Source: Rodentibacter sp. Ppn85
GTDB taxonomy: Bacteria > Pseudomonadota > Gammaproteobacteria > Enterobacterales > Pasteurellaceae
Assembly (NCBI RefSeq): GCF_001999335.1
Contig: NZ_MLHS01000039.1
Location: 1 to 58,384 of the forward strand
DNA length: 58,384 bases
Direction of reading: 5' to 3'
Program-made: the position numbers and the translations under genes
The notes under the pieces: model-generated
Database searches by the model: none
What the model was told of the DNA's origin: nothing
The model's input: only the letters and a program-made list of their open reading frames with translations
In this document: piece by piece, positions 10,448 to 20,567 of the stretch
Layout: the number at the start of each line of letters is the position of its first letter
How positions within the stretch are numbered: the stretch's first letter is position 1

Positions 10448-10499
10448 TAAGAATAGGATATTAAAGAGGTTTTTCAGCGAATAGTTAGCAGCTATTAGA

Positions 10500-10586
10500 T
10501 GGTGCCCGAAGCCAGACTTGAACTGGCACGCCTCGAAAGGCGAGGGATTTTAAATCCCTTGTGTCTACCGATTCCACCACTCGGGC
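10500..10586 (-). tRNA. tRNA-Leu (UAA)
   Basis: An 87-base class II tRNA on the minus strand begins GCCCGAGTGG, has a long variable arm (CGCCTTTCGAGGCG) and ends with encoded CCA. The anticodon loop TTTAAAA gives UAA. It is third in the tRNA operon. Confidence 0.97.
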
Positions 10587-10607
10587 AAACTAACTTATAG
10601 CGTATTA

Positions 10608-10681
10608 TGGAGGCGTGTCCCGGAGTCGAACCGAGCTACATGGATTTGCAATCCAGTGCATAACCGCTTTGCTAACACGCC
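10608..10681 (-). tRNA. tRNA-Cys (GCA)
   Basis: A 74-base tRNA on the minus strand begins GGCGTGTTAGC and ends TCCA. The anticodon loop TTGCAAA gives GCA. It is second in the tRNA operon. An apparent reading frame across it on the same strand is not a gene. Confidence 0.97.
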
Positions 10682-10687
10682 AGTAAT

Positions 10688-10763
<76 letters not shown>

Positions 10764-10783
10764 ATTCGCTGTTAGTGGTGCGC

Positions 10784-10811
10784 ATTTTACGGAAATTTTA
10801 AACGCTGTCAA
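10784..10811 (-). promoter_or_regulatory. Promoter of the tRNA operon
   Basis: On the minus strand a perfect TTGACA and TAAAAT are 16 bases apart, followed by a GC-rich discriminator (GCGCACC). This is the form typical of stringently controlled stable-RNA promoters. The first tRNA begins about 20 bases downstream. Confidence 0.75.
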
Positions 10812-11011
10812 TCATAGATCTTAAAAAAAATCTTAACCGTCTAAAAAAACTTCATTTCGTTTAAATTATTTACAATAAATGATGAAAAAATGAAATTTAC
10901 TGCCATCCCTTAATTTCTTCTTTTATCACTTTAGGCTTTATGCCAAAATGTTTTCATTGTTTTTTAATAAAAAAGTGCGGTCGCTTTTTTCAAATTATTT
11001 TCGAGGATATT

Positions 11012-12124
11012 ATGACAACACAACAATACTCTATTGATACCTTACTCGCCCAAGTAGGTAATCGTAGCGATGAACGCACCGGTGCGGTTTCTACTCCAAT
11101 TTTTCTTTCTACTGCGTACGGGCATCGTGGCATTGGTGAAAGCACGGGGTTTGATTATACACGTACAAAAAACCCGACTCGTGCCGTATTAGAAGAGACT
11201 ATCGCCCAATTAGAAAACGGAGAGCAGGGCTTTGCATTTTCATCCGGTATGGCGGCAATCCAAGTATTAATGACCCTTTTTACCGCACCGGATGAGTGGA
11301 TTGTTTCAAACGATGTCTATGGCGGAACTTATCGCCTTTTAGATTTTTCTTACAAAAAGAATAATAGTGTCAAACCGGTTTACGTTAATACAGCTTCTAC
11401 CGCAGAAATTGAAGCTGCTATTACATCCAATACCAAAGCAATTTTTATTGAGACACCATCCAATCCATTAATGGAAGAATGCAATGTAGCGGAAATCGCA
11501 AAACTTGCTAAAAAACATCAATTAATGTTAATCGTCGATAATACGTTCTTAACCCCCGTGCTTTCCCGCCCATTAGATTTAGGGGCAGATATTGTTATTC
11601 ATAGCGGTACGAAATACATTGCAGGTCATAATGATGTCCTTGTCGGTTTAATTGTGGCAAAAGGTCAAGAGCTTTGTGAGCGTATCGCTTATATTCAAAA
11701 TGGCGCCGGTGCAGTACTTTCTCCTTTTGATTCGTGGTTAACAATTCGTGGAATGAAAACCCTCTCTCTACGCATGAAACGTCATCAAGAAAATGCTCAG
11801 GCGATCGCTGAATTTTTAAAATCCCAACCACATGTTGAATCGGTTCTTTATCCAAATAAAGGGGGAATGCTTTCTTTTCGTTTGAAAAATGAAAACTGGA
11901 TCAACACGTTCTTAAAATCTATCAAGCTCATCACTTTTGCGGAAAGTCTTGGCGGAACAGAAAGTTTTATTACTTATCCGGCAACCCAAACCCATATGGA
12001 TATTCCGGAAACAGAACGTATTGCTCGTGGTATCACCAATACCTTATTGCGTTTTTCAGTAGGTATTGAAAATATAGAAGATATCAAAGCAGATTTACTT
12101 CAGGCCTTTTCTCACCTGAAATAA
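11012..12124 (+). CDS. metB: Cystathionine gamma-synthase family PLP enzyme
   Basis: This 370-residue enzyme belongs to the Cys/Met-metabolism PLP-dependent family. It probably condenses an activated homoserine with cysteine to make cystathionine in methionine synthesis. The PLP lysine lies in the HSGTKYIAGH segment (about 195-204); SSGMA, DNTF and a C-terminal LRFSVGIE are also family signatures. An earlier ATG at 10940 is in frame, but the start at 11012 has a GAGGA ribosome site and gives a normal N-terminus (MTTQQYS). It sits 14 bases upstream of ldhA, so the two are probably co-transcribed. Related members are cystathionine beta-lyases or methionine gamma-lyases; the symbol follows resemblance to the H. 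influenzae protein annotated as MetB. Confidence 0.85.
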   Translation: MTTQQYSIDTLLAQVGNRSDERTGAVSTPIFLSTAYGHRGIGESTGFDYTRTKNPTRAVLEETIAQLENGEQGFAFSSGMAAIQVLMTLFTAPDEWIVSNDVYGGTYRLLDFSYKKNNSVKPVYVNTASTAEIEAAITSNTKAIFIETPSNPLMEECNVAEIAKLAKKHQLMLIVDNTFLTPVLSRPLDLGADIVIHSGTKYIAGHNDVLVGLIVAKGQELCERIAYIQNGAGAVLSPFDSWLTIRGMKTLSLRMKRHQENAQAIAEFLKSQPHVESVLYPNKGGMLSFRLKNENWINTFLKSIKLITFAESLGGTESFITYPATQTHMDIPETERIARGITNTLLRFSVGIENIEDIKADLLQAFSHLK

Positions 12125-12138
12125 TCCTTGGAGGTAAG

Positions 12139-13134
12139 ATGAAAATTGCAGTTTACAGTACAAAGAATTATGACCGTAAATACTTTGAATTAATTAATGC
12201 AAAATATGGTTTTGGTCTTGAATTTTTCGACTTCATGTTGAATGAAAGCACAGCCCGTCTGGCGGAACATTGCGAAGTGGTTTGTATTTTTGTCAATGAT
12301 GACGGAAGCCGAAAAGTACTGGAAAAATTGACCGCACTTGGCGTAAAAGTCATCGCTCTGCGTTGTGCCGGTTTCAATAATGTGGATTTGAAGGCCGCAC
12401 AGGACCTTGGACTTCAAGTAGTTCGGGTACCGGCTTATTCTCCCGAAGCCGTGGCTGAACATACCGTCGGTCTCATGATGACACTTAATCGACGGATTCA
12501 TCGTGCTTATCAACGTACCCGTGAAGCCAATTTTTCTTTAGAAGGACTTATTGGATTTAATATGTACGGACGAACAGTAGGAATCATCGGTACGGGTAAA
12601 ATCGGGATTGCCGTTATTCGAATCTTAAAAGGTTTTGGTATGCATATTCTTGCTTATGATCCTTTTAAAAACCCTGTAGCTGAGGAACTCGGTGCAAAAT
12701 ATGTCGAACTTGACGAGCTTTATGCAAAATCTCATGTAATTACTTTACATTGTCCCGCTACGCTGGAAAATTACCATTTACTCAATCGTGAAGCTTTTGC
12801 AAAGATGAAGGATGGAGTCATGATCATAAATACAAGCCGCGGTTCTCTCATTGATACATTGGCGGCAATTGATGCGCTAAAGCAACGCAAAATTGGTGCC
12901 TTAGGTATGGATGTATATGAAAATGAACGCGATCTATTTTTTGAAGATAAATCTAACGAAGTCATTCAAGATGATGTGTTCCGCCGCCTTTCTTCTTGTC
13001 ATAATGTGCTACTTACCGGTCATCAAGCTTTCTTAACGGAAGAAGCATTAACCAGTATTGCTGATGTCACACTTGACAATGTATATAAACTAAAATCAGG
13101 CAAACCTTGTGAAAACTTAGTTTACCCCTCTTAG
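12139..13134 (+). CDS. ldhA: Fermentative D-lactate dehydrogenase
   Basis: This 331-residue NAD-dependent 2-hydroxyacid dehydrogenase reduces pyruvate to D-lactate during fermentation in the cytoplasm. It resembles E. coli LdhA along its whole length, including the start KIAVYSTKNYDRKYFE. The NAD-binding glycine motif is GTGKIG (about 151-156). The catalytic Arg is probably in RCAGF or TSRGS, the Glu in ENERD and the His in TGHQAF. A GGAGG ribosome site precedes the start (GGAGGTAAG). It follows metB by 14 bases, an odd functional pairing that H. influenzae also shows, as I recall. Confidence 0.93.
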   Translation: MKIAVYSTKNYDRKYFELINAKYGFGLEFFDFMLNESTARLAEHCEVVCIFVNDDGSRKVLEKLTALGVKVIALRCAGFNNVDLKAAQDLGLQVVRVPAYSPEAVAEHTVGLMMTLNRRIHRAYQRTREANFSLEGLIGFNMYGRTVGIIGTGKIGIAVIRILKGFGMHILAYDPFKNPVAEELGAKYVELDELYAKSHVITLHCPATLENYHLLNREAFAKMKDGVMIINTSRGSLIDTLAAIDALKQRKIGALGMDVYENERDLFFEDKSNEVIQDDVFRRLSSCHNVLLTGHQAFLTEEALTSIADVTLDNVYKLKSGKPCENLVYPS

Positions 13135-13252
13135 CTTTTAGTAATTAAATTAATAAGTGTATTTTTAAATAACTCGTGCTATTCTGACCGCACTTGTAAT
13201 TTCGCAAAATGCCCTTACATAAGGGCATCATTCACAGACAAAGGAAATAAAA

Positions 13253-13576
13253 ATGAGCCAAGTATTACACACAACAGATGCAACATTTGAAGCGGATGTA
13301 TTACGTTCGGATGTTCCGGTTTTAGTTGACTTTTGGGCGCCATGGTGCGGCCCTTGTAAAATGATTGCACCGGTATTAGACGAACTTGCACCGGAGTTTG
13401 CAGACAAAGTAAAAATTGTAAAAATCAATGTTGATGAAAACCAGCTGGTTGCCGGTCAATTCGGTGTACGCAGCATTCCGACTTTACTTTTAATGAAAAA
13501 CGGTGAAGTGGTTGCAACACAGGTAGGCGCGTTACCAAAAGGTCAGTTAGCTAACTTCATTAATCAACATCTTTAA
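13253..13576 (+). CDS. trxA: Thioredoxin 1
   Basis: This 107-residue thioredoxin has the canonical active site WCGPC (Trp31, Cys32, Cys35), the cis-proline segment RSIPT and the full single-domain fold length. It reduces cytoplasmic disulfides and is recharged by thioredoxin reductase, encoded at 38949. An AAGGA ribosome site precedes the start. It is a single-gene unit: ldhA ends 118 bases before, with an uptake signal between, and a strong terminator follows. Confidence 0.97.
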   Translation: MSQVLHTTDATFEADVLRSDVPVLVDFWAPWCGPCKMIAPVLDELAPEFADKVKIVKINVDENQLVAGQFGVRSIPTLLLMKNGEVVATQVGALPKGQLANFINQHL

Positions 13577-13583
13577 TCACTCC

Positions 13584-13623
13584 AAATCCTCTTATTAAAC
13601 TTATAAATAAGAGGATTTTTTTA
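13584..13623 (+). terminator. Rho-independent terminator of trxA
   Basis: A perfect 13-base stem (AAATCCTCTTATT with its complement at 13606-13618) and a nine-base loop are followed by a T-run. Confidence 0.9.
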
Positions 13624-13650
13624 TATTCCTCTCTAACTACACGTTTTTTC

Positions 13651-13666
13651 TGTGATATTACTCACA
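13651..13666. promoter_or_regulatory. CRP-binding site upstream of putA
   Basis: TGTGATATTACTCACA matches the CRP consensus (TGTGA-N6-TCACA) exactly, 90 bases before the putA start. It suggests catabolite control of proline use. Confidence 0.75.
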
Positions 13667-13755
13667 AATCTCAAAAGCTCTTATTTACATTTTATTTAAA
13701 TAGATTTACTTTCAAAAAATAATCTTGCAACACAATAGAAACAAAGGATTATCAA

Positions 13756-16700
13756 ATGTCTATTTCACTTTCTAGAACTTATTCTCCCAAACGCCGAATC
13801 ATTACTAAAAATTATCGTCTTGATGAAAAAATAGCAGTTGATCAACTAATGACAACGCTTGATTTTACCGAACAACAAGAAAAACGTATCACGGATCATG
13901 CAACCAAACTCATTAATAAACTACGTCATATTAAACAAAAACAATATGGTGCGGACGCCTTGATGGAAGAGTTTTCTTTAAGTTCTGAAGAAGGTGTTGC
14001 ATTGATGTGTTTGGCCGAAGCCTTATTGCGTATTCCCGATGACAAAACCCGTGATGATCTTATCTACGAAAAACTGCAAGACGGTAATTGGCGATCTCAT
14101 CTGGGCAACTCAAAATCTTTTTTCATTAATGCCGCCAGTTATGGTTTGATGTTCGGTAGAAAAATCAGTGAAAATCTTACAGAGGCTCAACTCACCGATA
14201 ATTTAAAAAATATCTTTTCCCGTTTCGCAGCACCTATCATGCGTCAAATCATGGTGAAATCTATGCAAATTATAGGGAAACAATTTGTCGCAGGCATAAA
14301 TATACATGAAGCGCTTAAACACATCCAACCCCGTTACAAAAAAGGATTTACTTTCTCATTCGATATGCTGGGTGAAGCGGCAATGACCGCGATCGATGCG
14401 GATCGTTACTTCAATGATTATTTACATGCCATTGAAGAAGTCGGTAAAAATGCCGTTGATCGAAATATTTACAACGGTAATAGTATCTCTGTGAAACTTT
14501 CCGCCATTCACCCGAAATACAATCGAGCAAAATATGCTCGCACAATGAATGAACTTTATCCTCGTGTAAAACAACTCTTCTTACTGGCACAAAAATATAA
14601 CATTAGTGTAAATATTGATGCGGAAGAAGCAAATCGCCTTGAACTCTCTCTTGATTTAGTCGAAAAATTACTTGATGAACCGGAACTCAAAGATTATAAG
14701 GGGATTGGTTTTGTTGTACAAAGCTACTCTAAACGCTGTCCTTATGTCTTAGATTATTTGATCAATCTTGCCCGGGAAAAACAACATTATTTGATGATCC
14801 GCCTAGTAAAAGGCGCTTACTGGGACAGTGAAATCAAATGGGCGCAAACCGACGGTTTAAATGATTTCCCACTTTTCACCCGTAAAAACCATACCGATAT
14901 TGCCTATGTTGCTTGCGCCAAAAAATTGTTGGAGGCACAGGATGTTATCTACCCACAATTCGCTACCCACAATATTCTGACAATGTGTACCATTTATGAA
15001 CTCGGACAAGGAAAAAAATTTGAGTTTCAATGCTTGTACGGTATGGGGGAAAACCTTTATGACAATATCGTAGGTAATGAAAACTTCAACCAACAAGTAC
15101 GTGTTTATACTCCGGTAGGTACTCATGAAACCTTGCTTGCTTACCTCGTTCGTCGTTTGCTTGAAAATGGTGCAAATTCTTCCTTTGTTCATCAATTAGT
15201 GGACGAGAGTATTCCTGTTTCTCAGTTAGTTACACCGCCGTGGAAACTGTATAGTAAATCCAATGGCGAACCCAATAAACTGGTACGTAAACCCCTTGAA
15301 TTATTTCACGATCGTCTTAATTCCGCCGGCTTTGATTTAACCAACGAGCTGGTATTGGAAAAACTTGAACAAGCCTTGAATAACGCTCAAATTGAAAATG
15401 CGGAATCTCTTACCCTACTAACAGCCCCAAACCAACAAGCCGCACAGTATGTGAAAAATCCTGCAAAACTAACAGAAACTGTCGGTGAAATACGTTTCTT
15501 AGAAATCGATCAAGCGCAAGCAGTATTTTCAGCCGCTAATAACCAAAACTGGAATATGAAAAGTGCGGTCGAAAAAGCCAATATTTTACGCAAGGCTGCC
15601 GATCTCTATGAAGAAAATCACGGTTTATTGATGAAATTAGCGATGATTGAAGCAGGTAAAACGTTACCGAATGCTATTGCGGAACTCCGTGAAGCGGTTG
15701 ATTTTCTCCGCTATTATGCAAATCAACTTGAAAGTCTAGCTACTATCAATAAACTTGGTGAGGCCCGTGGCAAAGTACTTTGTATTTCCCCTTGGAACTT
15801 CCCATTAGCAATCTTTACCGGTCAAATTGCCGCCTCTCTCGCTGCCGGTAATGCGATTATTGCCAAACCTGCGGAACAAACCTCACTCATTGCTTATGCT
15901 GCGGTAAAATTACTTCACCAAGCCGGTATTCCGCTAGAAGCCTTACAATTAGTATTAGGGGCAGGAGAGCTCGGGGCGGCACTCGTCCGACAACCGTTTG
16001 ACGGCGTCGTATTCACCGGTTCAACAGAAGTGGCAAAACTTATCGAAAAACGTTTAGCTGTTGCAGATAATGATCCCATTTTGATTGCGGAAACAGGCGG
16101 ACAAAACGTACTGGTCGTCGATAGCTCTGCCTTACCGGAACAAGTGGTTGCAGATGTATTAAGCTCCGCTTTTGATTCGGCCGGTCAACGCTGCTCAGCC
16201 CTTCGTATTCTGTTATTACAAGAAGAAATCGCCGATCAATACTATCGAATGATTAGCGAAGCAATGAAAGAGTTAAGCCTCGGAGATCCGCGTTTACTTG
16301 AAACCGATATTGGCCCTGTTATTGACGAAGAAGCAAAACAAAACTTGCTCAATCATCAAGCCAATATGCGTAAAGTGGCAGTTGCTTATACTGAGCTGGC
16401 TGTGCCGGAAGGCGGGTATTTTATCGCTCCGTCCGTTTATCTGTTGGATAATCTCGATCAGCTACAAAGAGAAGTATTTGGCCCTCTTCTTCATATTATT
16501 CGCTATCGCACAGAAGACCTCGTCAATATTCTCGACAAAGTCAATGAAAAAGGTTATGCCCTAACCGGAGGTTGCCACAGTCGAATTCGTAAACAAATGA
16601 ATTTCGTGGAAAAACACCTCAATTGCGGTAATTTTTACATCAACCGAAATATCGTGGGTGCGGTCGTGGGAGTACAACCATTCGGAGGGCACGGTTTATC

Positions 16701-17208
16701 CGGTACGGGGCCTAAAGCAGGCGGAGAATTTTATCTCCAACGCCTAACCCGTACACCAAACTATTACAGCCAATTTGGTGATGAAAACAGCCTCCCACAA
16801 TCTAAACCGGTATTGGAAAGTATTACCGGCGAACATAATAGCCTTGCCTATTTACCTTGCGAGGTTGCAATCCTTAATGGCGATTTATCAGCTTCTCAGT
16901 CTGCGGCAGAAAAACTATTATCAGCAGGTTTTACTGTTTTGGTTGAACCTAGTCATTCGCTTGCCCAAAGTCACCTAGCTGGTATTCGAGTCGGTACCAA
17001 ACTCGGACACTGTCAAAAAGGTGTGTATTTGACCGCACTTGATACACAACGTCGTCTATGGTTAGCAGAAAACAGTAAAGCCATTTTTAAATGTTTCGAC
17101 TGGCGTACAATACAAGACTTATTACCTTTATATGATGAGTTCTCTCGTAGCTATAACACAACAGCTGCCGGAGGAAATACATCATTAATGGCAGCAGAAG
17201 AACATTGA
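13756..17208 (+). CDS. putA: Bifunctional proline dehydrogenase / glutamate-semialdehyde dehydrogenase
   Basis: This 1150-residue protein oxidises proline to glutamate in two steps. The FAD-dependent proline dehydrogenase barrel spans about residues 190-500 (with YSKRCPYV and RLVKGAYWD). The NAD-dependent aldehyde dehydrogenase domain spans about 560-1020 (FPLAIFTGQ, Glu779 in AETGG, catalytic Cys813 in GQRCSALR, then PFGGHGLSGTGPKAGG). A short C-terminal segment follows. E. coli PutA has about 1320 residues and begins with a ribbon-helix-helix repressor domain; that domain is absent here, so this PutA should not repress its own operon. An AAGGA ribosome site precedes the start. putP follows after 163 bases. 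Confidence 0.95.
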   Translation: MSISLSRTYSPKRRIITKNYRLDEKIAVDQLMTTLDFTEQQEKRITDHATKLINKLRHIKQKQYGADALMEEFSLSSEEGVALMCLAEALLRIPDDKTRDDLIYEKLQDGNWRSHLGNSKSFFINAASYGLMFGRKISENLTEAQLTDNLKNIFSRFAAPIMRQIMVKSMQIIGKQFVAGINIHEALKHIQPRYKKGFTFSFDMLGEAAMTAIDADRYFNDYLHAIEEVGKNAVDRNIYNGNSISVKLSAIHPKYNRAKYARTMNELYPRVKQLFLLAQKYNISVNIDAEEANRLELSLDLVEKLLDEPELKDYKGIGFVVQSYSKRCPYVLDYLINLAREKQHYLMIRLVKGAYWDSEIKWAQTDGLNDFPLFTRKNHTDIAYVACAKKLLEAQDVIYPQFATHNILTMCTIYELGQGKKFEFQCLYGMGENLYDNIVGNENFNQQVRVYTPVGTHETLLAYLVRRLLENGANSSFVHQLVDESIPVSQLVTPPWKLYSKSNGEPNKLVRKPLELFHDRLNSAGFDLTNELVLEKLEQALNNAQIENAESLTLLTAPNQQAAQYVKNPAKLTETVGEIRFLEIDQAQAVFSAANNQNWNMKSAVEKANILRKAADLYEENHGLLMKLAMIEAGKTLPNAIAELREAVDFLRYYANQLESLATINKLGEARGKVLCISPWNFPLAIFTGQIAASLAAGNAIIAKPAEQTSLIAYAAVKLLHQAGIPLEALQLVLGAGELGAALVRQPFDGVVFTGSTEVAKLIEKRLAVADNDPILIAETGGQNVLVVDSSALPEQVVADVLSSAFDSAGQRCSALRILLLQEEIADQYYRMISEAMKELSLGDPRLLETDIGPVIDEEAKQNLLNHQANMRKVAVAYTELAVPEGGYFIAPSVYLLDNLDQLQREVFGPLLHIIRYRTEDLVNILDKVNEKGYALTGGCHSRIRKQMNFVEKHLNCGNFYINRNIVGAVVGVQPFGGHGLSGTGPKAGGEFYLQRLTRTPNYYSQFGDENSLPQSKPVLESITGEHNSLAYLPCEVAILNGDLSASQSAAEKLLSAGFTVLVEPSHSLAQSHLAGIRVGTKLGHCQKGVYLTALDTQRRLWLAENSKAIFKCFDWRTIQDLLPLYDEFSRSYNTTAAGGNTSLMAAEEH

Positions 17209-17371
17209 TTTAAAAAGTTTATAAAAAATAGCGATCTTTGTTTTCTTTTTATGATTAACAAGCGAAAATATCGCCTTTTGTAAAATGGAATTTATTTAGC
17301 CTAATAGATCATTATTTAAATGGCTGAATAATTTCCTACAAAAACAGTACCTTAATAACAGGAGTAAAGCT

Positions 17372-18862
17372 ATGCAGATTTACATCACATTTGGCTTGTA
17401 TTTATTGGTCATTTTAGGCATTGGTTTGTATGCCTACCGTTCAACCCGGAACTTTGACGATTATATTCTCGGCGGACGAAAAATGGGAAGCTTTGTAACG
17501 GCTATGTCCGCCGGAGCTTCCGATATGTCCGGTTGGCTCTTAATGGGATTGCCGGGTGCAATTTACCTCTCCGGCTTATCCGAAGCATGGATTGCTGTCG
17601 GGCTGACTATCGGTGCTTTTCTGAACTATAAAATTGTCGCCGGTCGTTTACGTATTTTCACTGAAAAGTATAACAACGCTCTTACTTTACCTGAATTTTT
17701 CGCCCAACGCTTCCCGCGCCAGAAAAAAGCGTTAAAAATTATTTCTTCCTCCATTATTTTATTTTTCTTCACTATTTACTGTGCATCTGGTGTAGTCGCA
17801 GGCGCAAAATTGTTCCAAAGTTTACTTGGATTGGATTATTATACTGCTCTCTGGTTGGGTGCAATTGCCACTATCGCTTATACCTTTATCGGTGGTTATT
17901 TGGCTGTCTCTTGGAGTGATACTATTCAAGCCTCTTTAATGATTTTTGCACTCATTCTTGCACCGGTAATGGCGTTCGTGAATATCGGGTGGGAAGAACT
18001 CAACGCAGCGTTAGCCACCAAGTCCGCCGCAACAAATATTCCATATAGTAACTGGTTACATAATGTATCAGGAATTGGCGTCATTTCCGCTCTTGCTTGG
18101 GGTTTAGGTTATTTTGGACAACCACATATATTAGCTCGCTTTATGGCTGCAGATTCTGTGTCAGCACTTAATAAGGCACGTACTATTGGTATTGTGTGGA
18201 TGTTCCTCTGTCTAGGGGGAGCCGTATCGGCAGGTTACTTTGGTTTGGCTTATTTCACTCACCAAAATATCTCGCTCGAAAACGCAGAATCTATTTTTAT
18301 TGAACTTTCAAAAGTGATGTTTAATCCATGGATTGTCGGAGTAGTTTTATCGGCAATTTTAGCCGCAGTCATGAGTACGTTATCCGCTCAATTATTAATG
18401 TGTTCCGCTGCAATTACCGAAGATTTCTATAAAGGATTCTTCCGTAAAAATGCATCAAGTCAAGAATTAGTATGGATTGGTCGCGTAATGGTGTTAGTCA
18501 TTTCTGTTGTTGCCATTGTAATCGCTCAAAATCCCAACTCTAAAGTAATGGGCTTGGTATCTTATGCTTGGGCAGGCTTTGGTGCGGCATTCGGACCTGT
18601 AGTTATTCTTTCGCTATTCAACCGTAATATTAGTTCCAAAGCAGCATTATGGGGAATGTTATCAGGGGCAGTAACCGTAGTCGGTTGGAGCCCATTAATG
18701 AAATTCTTAGGTTGGGAAGATTTATCCCAACTTTACGAAATTATCCCCGGTTTCTTAGTTTGTTCATTTATTACGCTCAGCTCCTCTGTGTTCGCCCCTG
18801 TGCACCCACTTGTTGCCGAACAATTTGACGAAGCATTAGCGGAATTTGAATCTAGAAAATAA
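17372..18862 (+). CDS. putP: Sodium/proline symporter
   Basis: This 496-residue inner-membrane protein of the sodium:solute symporter family imports proline for PutA. About 13 hydrophobic segments are visible. Family signatures include the N-terminal GGRKMGSFVTAMSAGASDMSGW segment region (positions about 35-56) and GLGYFGQPH near 247-255. An AGGAG ribosome site precedes the start. It lies downstream of putA in the same direction, whereas in E. coli the two genes are divergent. Confidence 0.95.
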   Translation: MQIYITFGLYLLVILGIGLYAYRSTRNFDDYILGGRKMGSFVTAMSAGASDMSGWLLMGLPGAIYLSGLSEAWIAVGLTIGAFLNYKIVAGRLRIFTEKYNNALTLPEFFAQRFPRQKKALKIISSSIILFFFTIYCASGVVAGAKLFQSLLGLDYYTALWLGAIATIAYTFIGGYLAVSWSDTIQASLMIFALILAPVMAFVNIGWEELNAALATKSAATNIPYSNWLHNVSGIGVISALAWGLGYFGQPHILARFMAADSVSALNKARTIGIVWMFLCLGGAVSAGYFGLAYFTHQNISLENAESIFIELSKVMFNPWIVGVVLSAILAAVMSTLSAQLLMCSAAITEDFYKGFFRKNASSQELVWIGRVMVLVISVVAIVIAQNPNSKVMGLVSYAWAGFGAAFGPVVILSLFNRNISSKAALWGMLSGAVTVVGWSPLMKFLGWEDLSQLYEIIPGFLVCSFITLSSSVFAPVHPLVAEQFDEALAEFESRK

Positions 18863-18871
18863 CTAAAAACT

Positions 18872-18902
18872 AAAAGTGCAGTTAAAATTAACCGCACTTT
18901 TT
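18872..18902. terminator. Bidirectional terminator from paired uptake signals
   Basis: An imperfect uptake signal (AAGTGCAGT) faces an exact one (ACCGCACTT) across a short spacer, forming a hairpin with A- and T-runs on either side. It lies between the convergent putP and bioB and can serve both. Confidence 0.8.
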
Positions 18903-18914
18903 ATCCCCTTTGCT

Positions 18915-19928
18915 CTATCGTTCAAATATTTTTCGATTTTCTTCTGTTTCGGGTTCAAGATCGAGTTTTGCCATAAGTAATTGATCGCCATCTTCTTCAG
19001 GATTACCGGTAACGAGTAATTTATCACCATAGAAAATAGAATTAGCGCCTGCCATAAAACACATAGCCTGCATTTCTTCCGTCATCCCTTGGCGTCCTGC
19101 CGATAAGCGCACATAACTTTTTGGCATCGTAATTCGTGCAACGGCAATTGTACGAACAAATTCCGTCCAGTCTAAATCTTCCGCATCAACAAGGGGGGTT
19201 CCCTCCACTTTGACTAACTGATTAATGGGAACTGATTCAGGCTGAGGCTCTAAATTCGCAAGACTGGCAATTAAACCAGCACGCTCTTTACGGCTCTCAT
19301 TCATTCCCACGATACCGCCACAACATACTTTTAGACCTGCTTTACGCACTTTACCTAAGGTACTTAAACGGTCATCAAAACGGCGCGTGCCGATAACCTC
19401 ATGATAATGTTCCGGTGCCGTATCAAGATTATGGTTATAATAATCCAATCCCGCATCTTTCAATTCCTCAGCCATTCCGTCTTGTAATAATCCGAACGTA
19501 CCACAAGTTTCCAAACCAAGTTCTTTCACCGCCTTAATAATTTGCGTTACTTTACCCATATCTTTGGGTTTTGGACCGCGCCACGCCGCCCCCATACAAA
19601 ATCGCCCCGCACCTCGAGATTTGGCAATTTTGGCTTTGGCAATCACTTCGTCCACATCCAATAATTGCTGATTTTGCACACCGGTTTGATAACGTGCCGA
19701 TTGCGGGCAATAGCCGCAATCTTCCGGACAACCACCGGTTTTAATTGACATTAATGTCGAAAGTTGAATTGCCTGCGGATTGAAATGTTCACGATGCACT
19801 TGTGCAGCACGATAAATCAACTCCAAAAAAGGCGTTTCATACAATGCTTCTACTTTACAAACAGACCAATACTCCACTGAGGGATGACGGGTAATTTCAG
19901 TTAATTGAATAGATTGTGTGGTTGTCAT
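18915..19928 (-). CDS. bioB: Biotin synthase
   Basis: This 337-residue radical-SAM enzyme inserts sulfur into dethiobiotin, the last step of biotin synthesis. The SAM cluster cysteines Cys67, Cys71 and Cys74 lie in [13 protein letters not shown]. Other conserved segments are [19 protein letters not shown] and the C-terminal [14 protein letters not shown]. The start follows a GGAAAA ribosome site only nine bases after the thiQ stop. It is therefore the last gene of a thiB-thiP-thiQ-bioB operon headed by a TPP riboswitch. Confidence 0.97.
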   Translation of the reverse strand: MTTTQSIQLTEITRHPSVEYWSVCKVEALYETPFLELIYRAAQVHREHFNPQAIQLSTLMSIKTGGCPEDCGYCPQSARYQTGVQNQQLLDVDEVIAKAKIAKSRGAGRFCMGAAWRGPKPKDMGKVTQIIKAVKELGLETCGTFGLLQDGMAEELKDAGLDYYNHNLDTAPEHYHEVIGTRRFDDRLSTLGKVRKAGLKVCCGGIVGMNESRKERAGLIASLANLEPQPESVPINQLVKVEGTPLVDAEDLDWTEFVRTIAVARITMPKSYVRLSAGRQGMTEEMQAMCFMAGANSIFYGDKLLVTGNPEEDGDQLLMAKLDLEPETEENRKIFER

Positions 19929-19937
19929 ACTTTTTTC

Positions 19938-20567
19938 CTATAAATTTTGTCCTTGATGGATATGAATAATACGATCAATATACCCTTCCAATTCCTTCGG
20001 CTGATGGGTAACAAGCAGTAAGGTTAGCATCTTTTCATCACATAACCGGTCGAGCAATTTTAACATTTCCATCCGTAATTGCGGATCAAGTGCGGAGAAA
20101 GGCTCGTCCAATAATAAAACGGGTTTATCACGTAACAAACAACGTGCCAGTGCAACACGCTGTTTTTGTCCACCAGAAAGTGCGGTCGATTTTCTCGTTA
20201 AAAAATCCTGTAAATTAACCGCACTTGCCACTTGTTCAATTTGTATTTTCTCTTCCTTTGAAAGGGATAAATTCGGTTTTAAGCCTAACGCAATATTTTC
20301 CGCAACAGTCAAATGAGTAAACAAATTATTTTCTTGAAATAACATGGAAACTGGGCGCTCATAAGGTGCAGTTCTCGTATGATTTTCACCGTTAAGCCAA
20401 ATTTCCCCCTCATTGGCATAATCGAAACCTGCGATCAGATTTAATAAAGTACTTTTACCCGCACCACTCTTACCGATAATCGCTATTTTTTCGTGCTTAC
20501 AAATATGTAAATCAAACATCATCGGCATGGATTGATAATTAAATTTCACCTGTTTTAATTTAATCAT
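19938..20567 (-). CDS. thiQ: Thiamine ABC transporter ATPase
   Basis: This 209-residue ABC ATPase powers thiamine import. Walker A is GKSGAGKST (32-40), the signature is LSGGQKQR and Walker B is LLLDEPF. An upstream in-frame ATG would add 13 residues, but the start at 20567 has a GGGAG ribosome site and overlaps the thiP stop by eight bases, which implies translational coupling. The short length (no regulatory C-terminal domain) fits ThiQ. Confidence 0.93.
   Translation of the reverse strand: MIKLKQVKFNYQSMPMMFDLHICKHEKIAIIGKSGAGKSTLLNLIAGFDYANEGEIWLNGENHTRTAPYERPVSMLFQENNLFTHLTVAENIALGLKPNLSLSKEEKIQIEQVASAVNLQDFLTRKSTALSGGQKQRVALARCLLRDKPVLLLDEPFSALDPQLRMEMLKLLDRLCDEKMLTLLLVTHQPKELEGYIDRIIHIHQGQNL

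Noticed and set aside
12190-12513. A 107-codon minus-strand frame
   Set aside because: It is a shadow of ldhA, whose full-length match is clear.
14857-15195. A 112-codon minus-strand frame
   Set aside because: It lies wholly inside putA, which is intact and conserved.
17209-17371. Search of the putA-putP gap for a small gene or terminator
   Set aside because: Only AT-rich sequence and a ribosome site for putP were seen.
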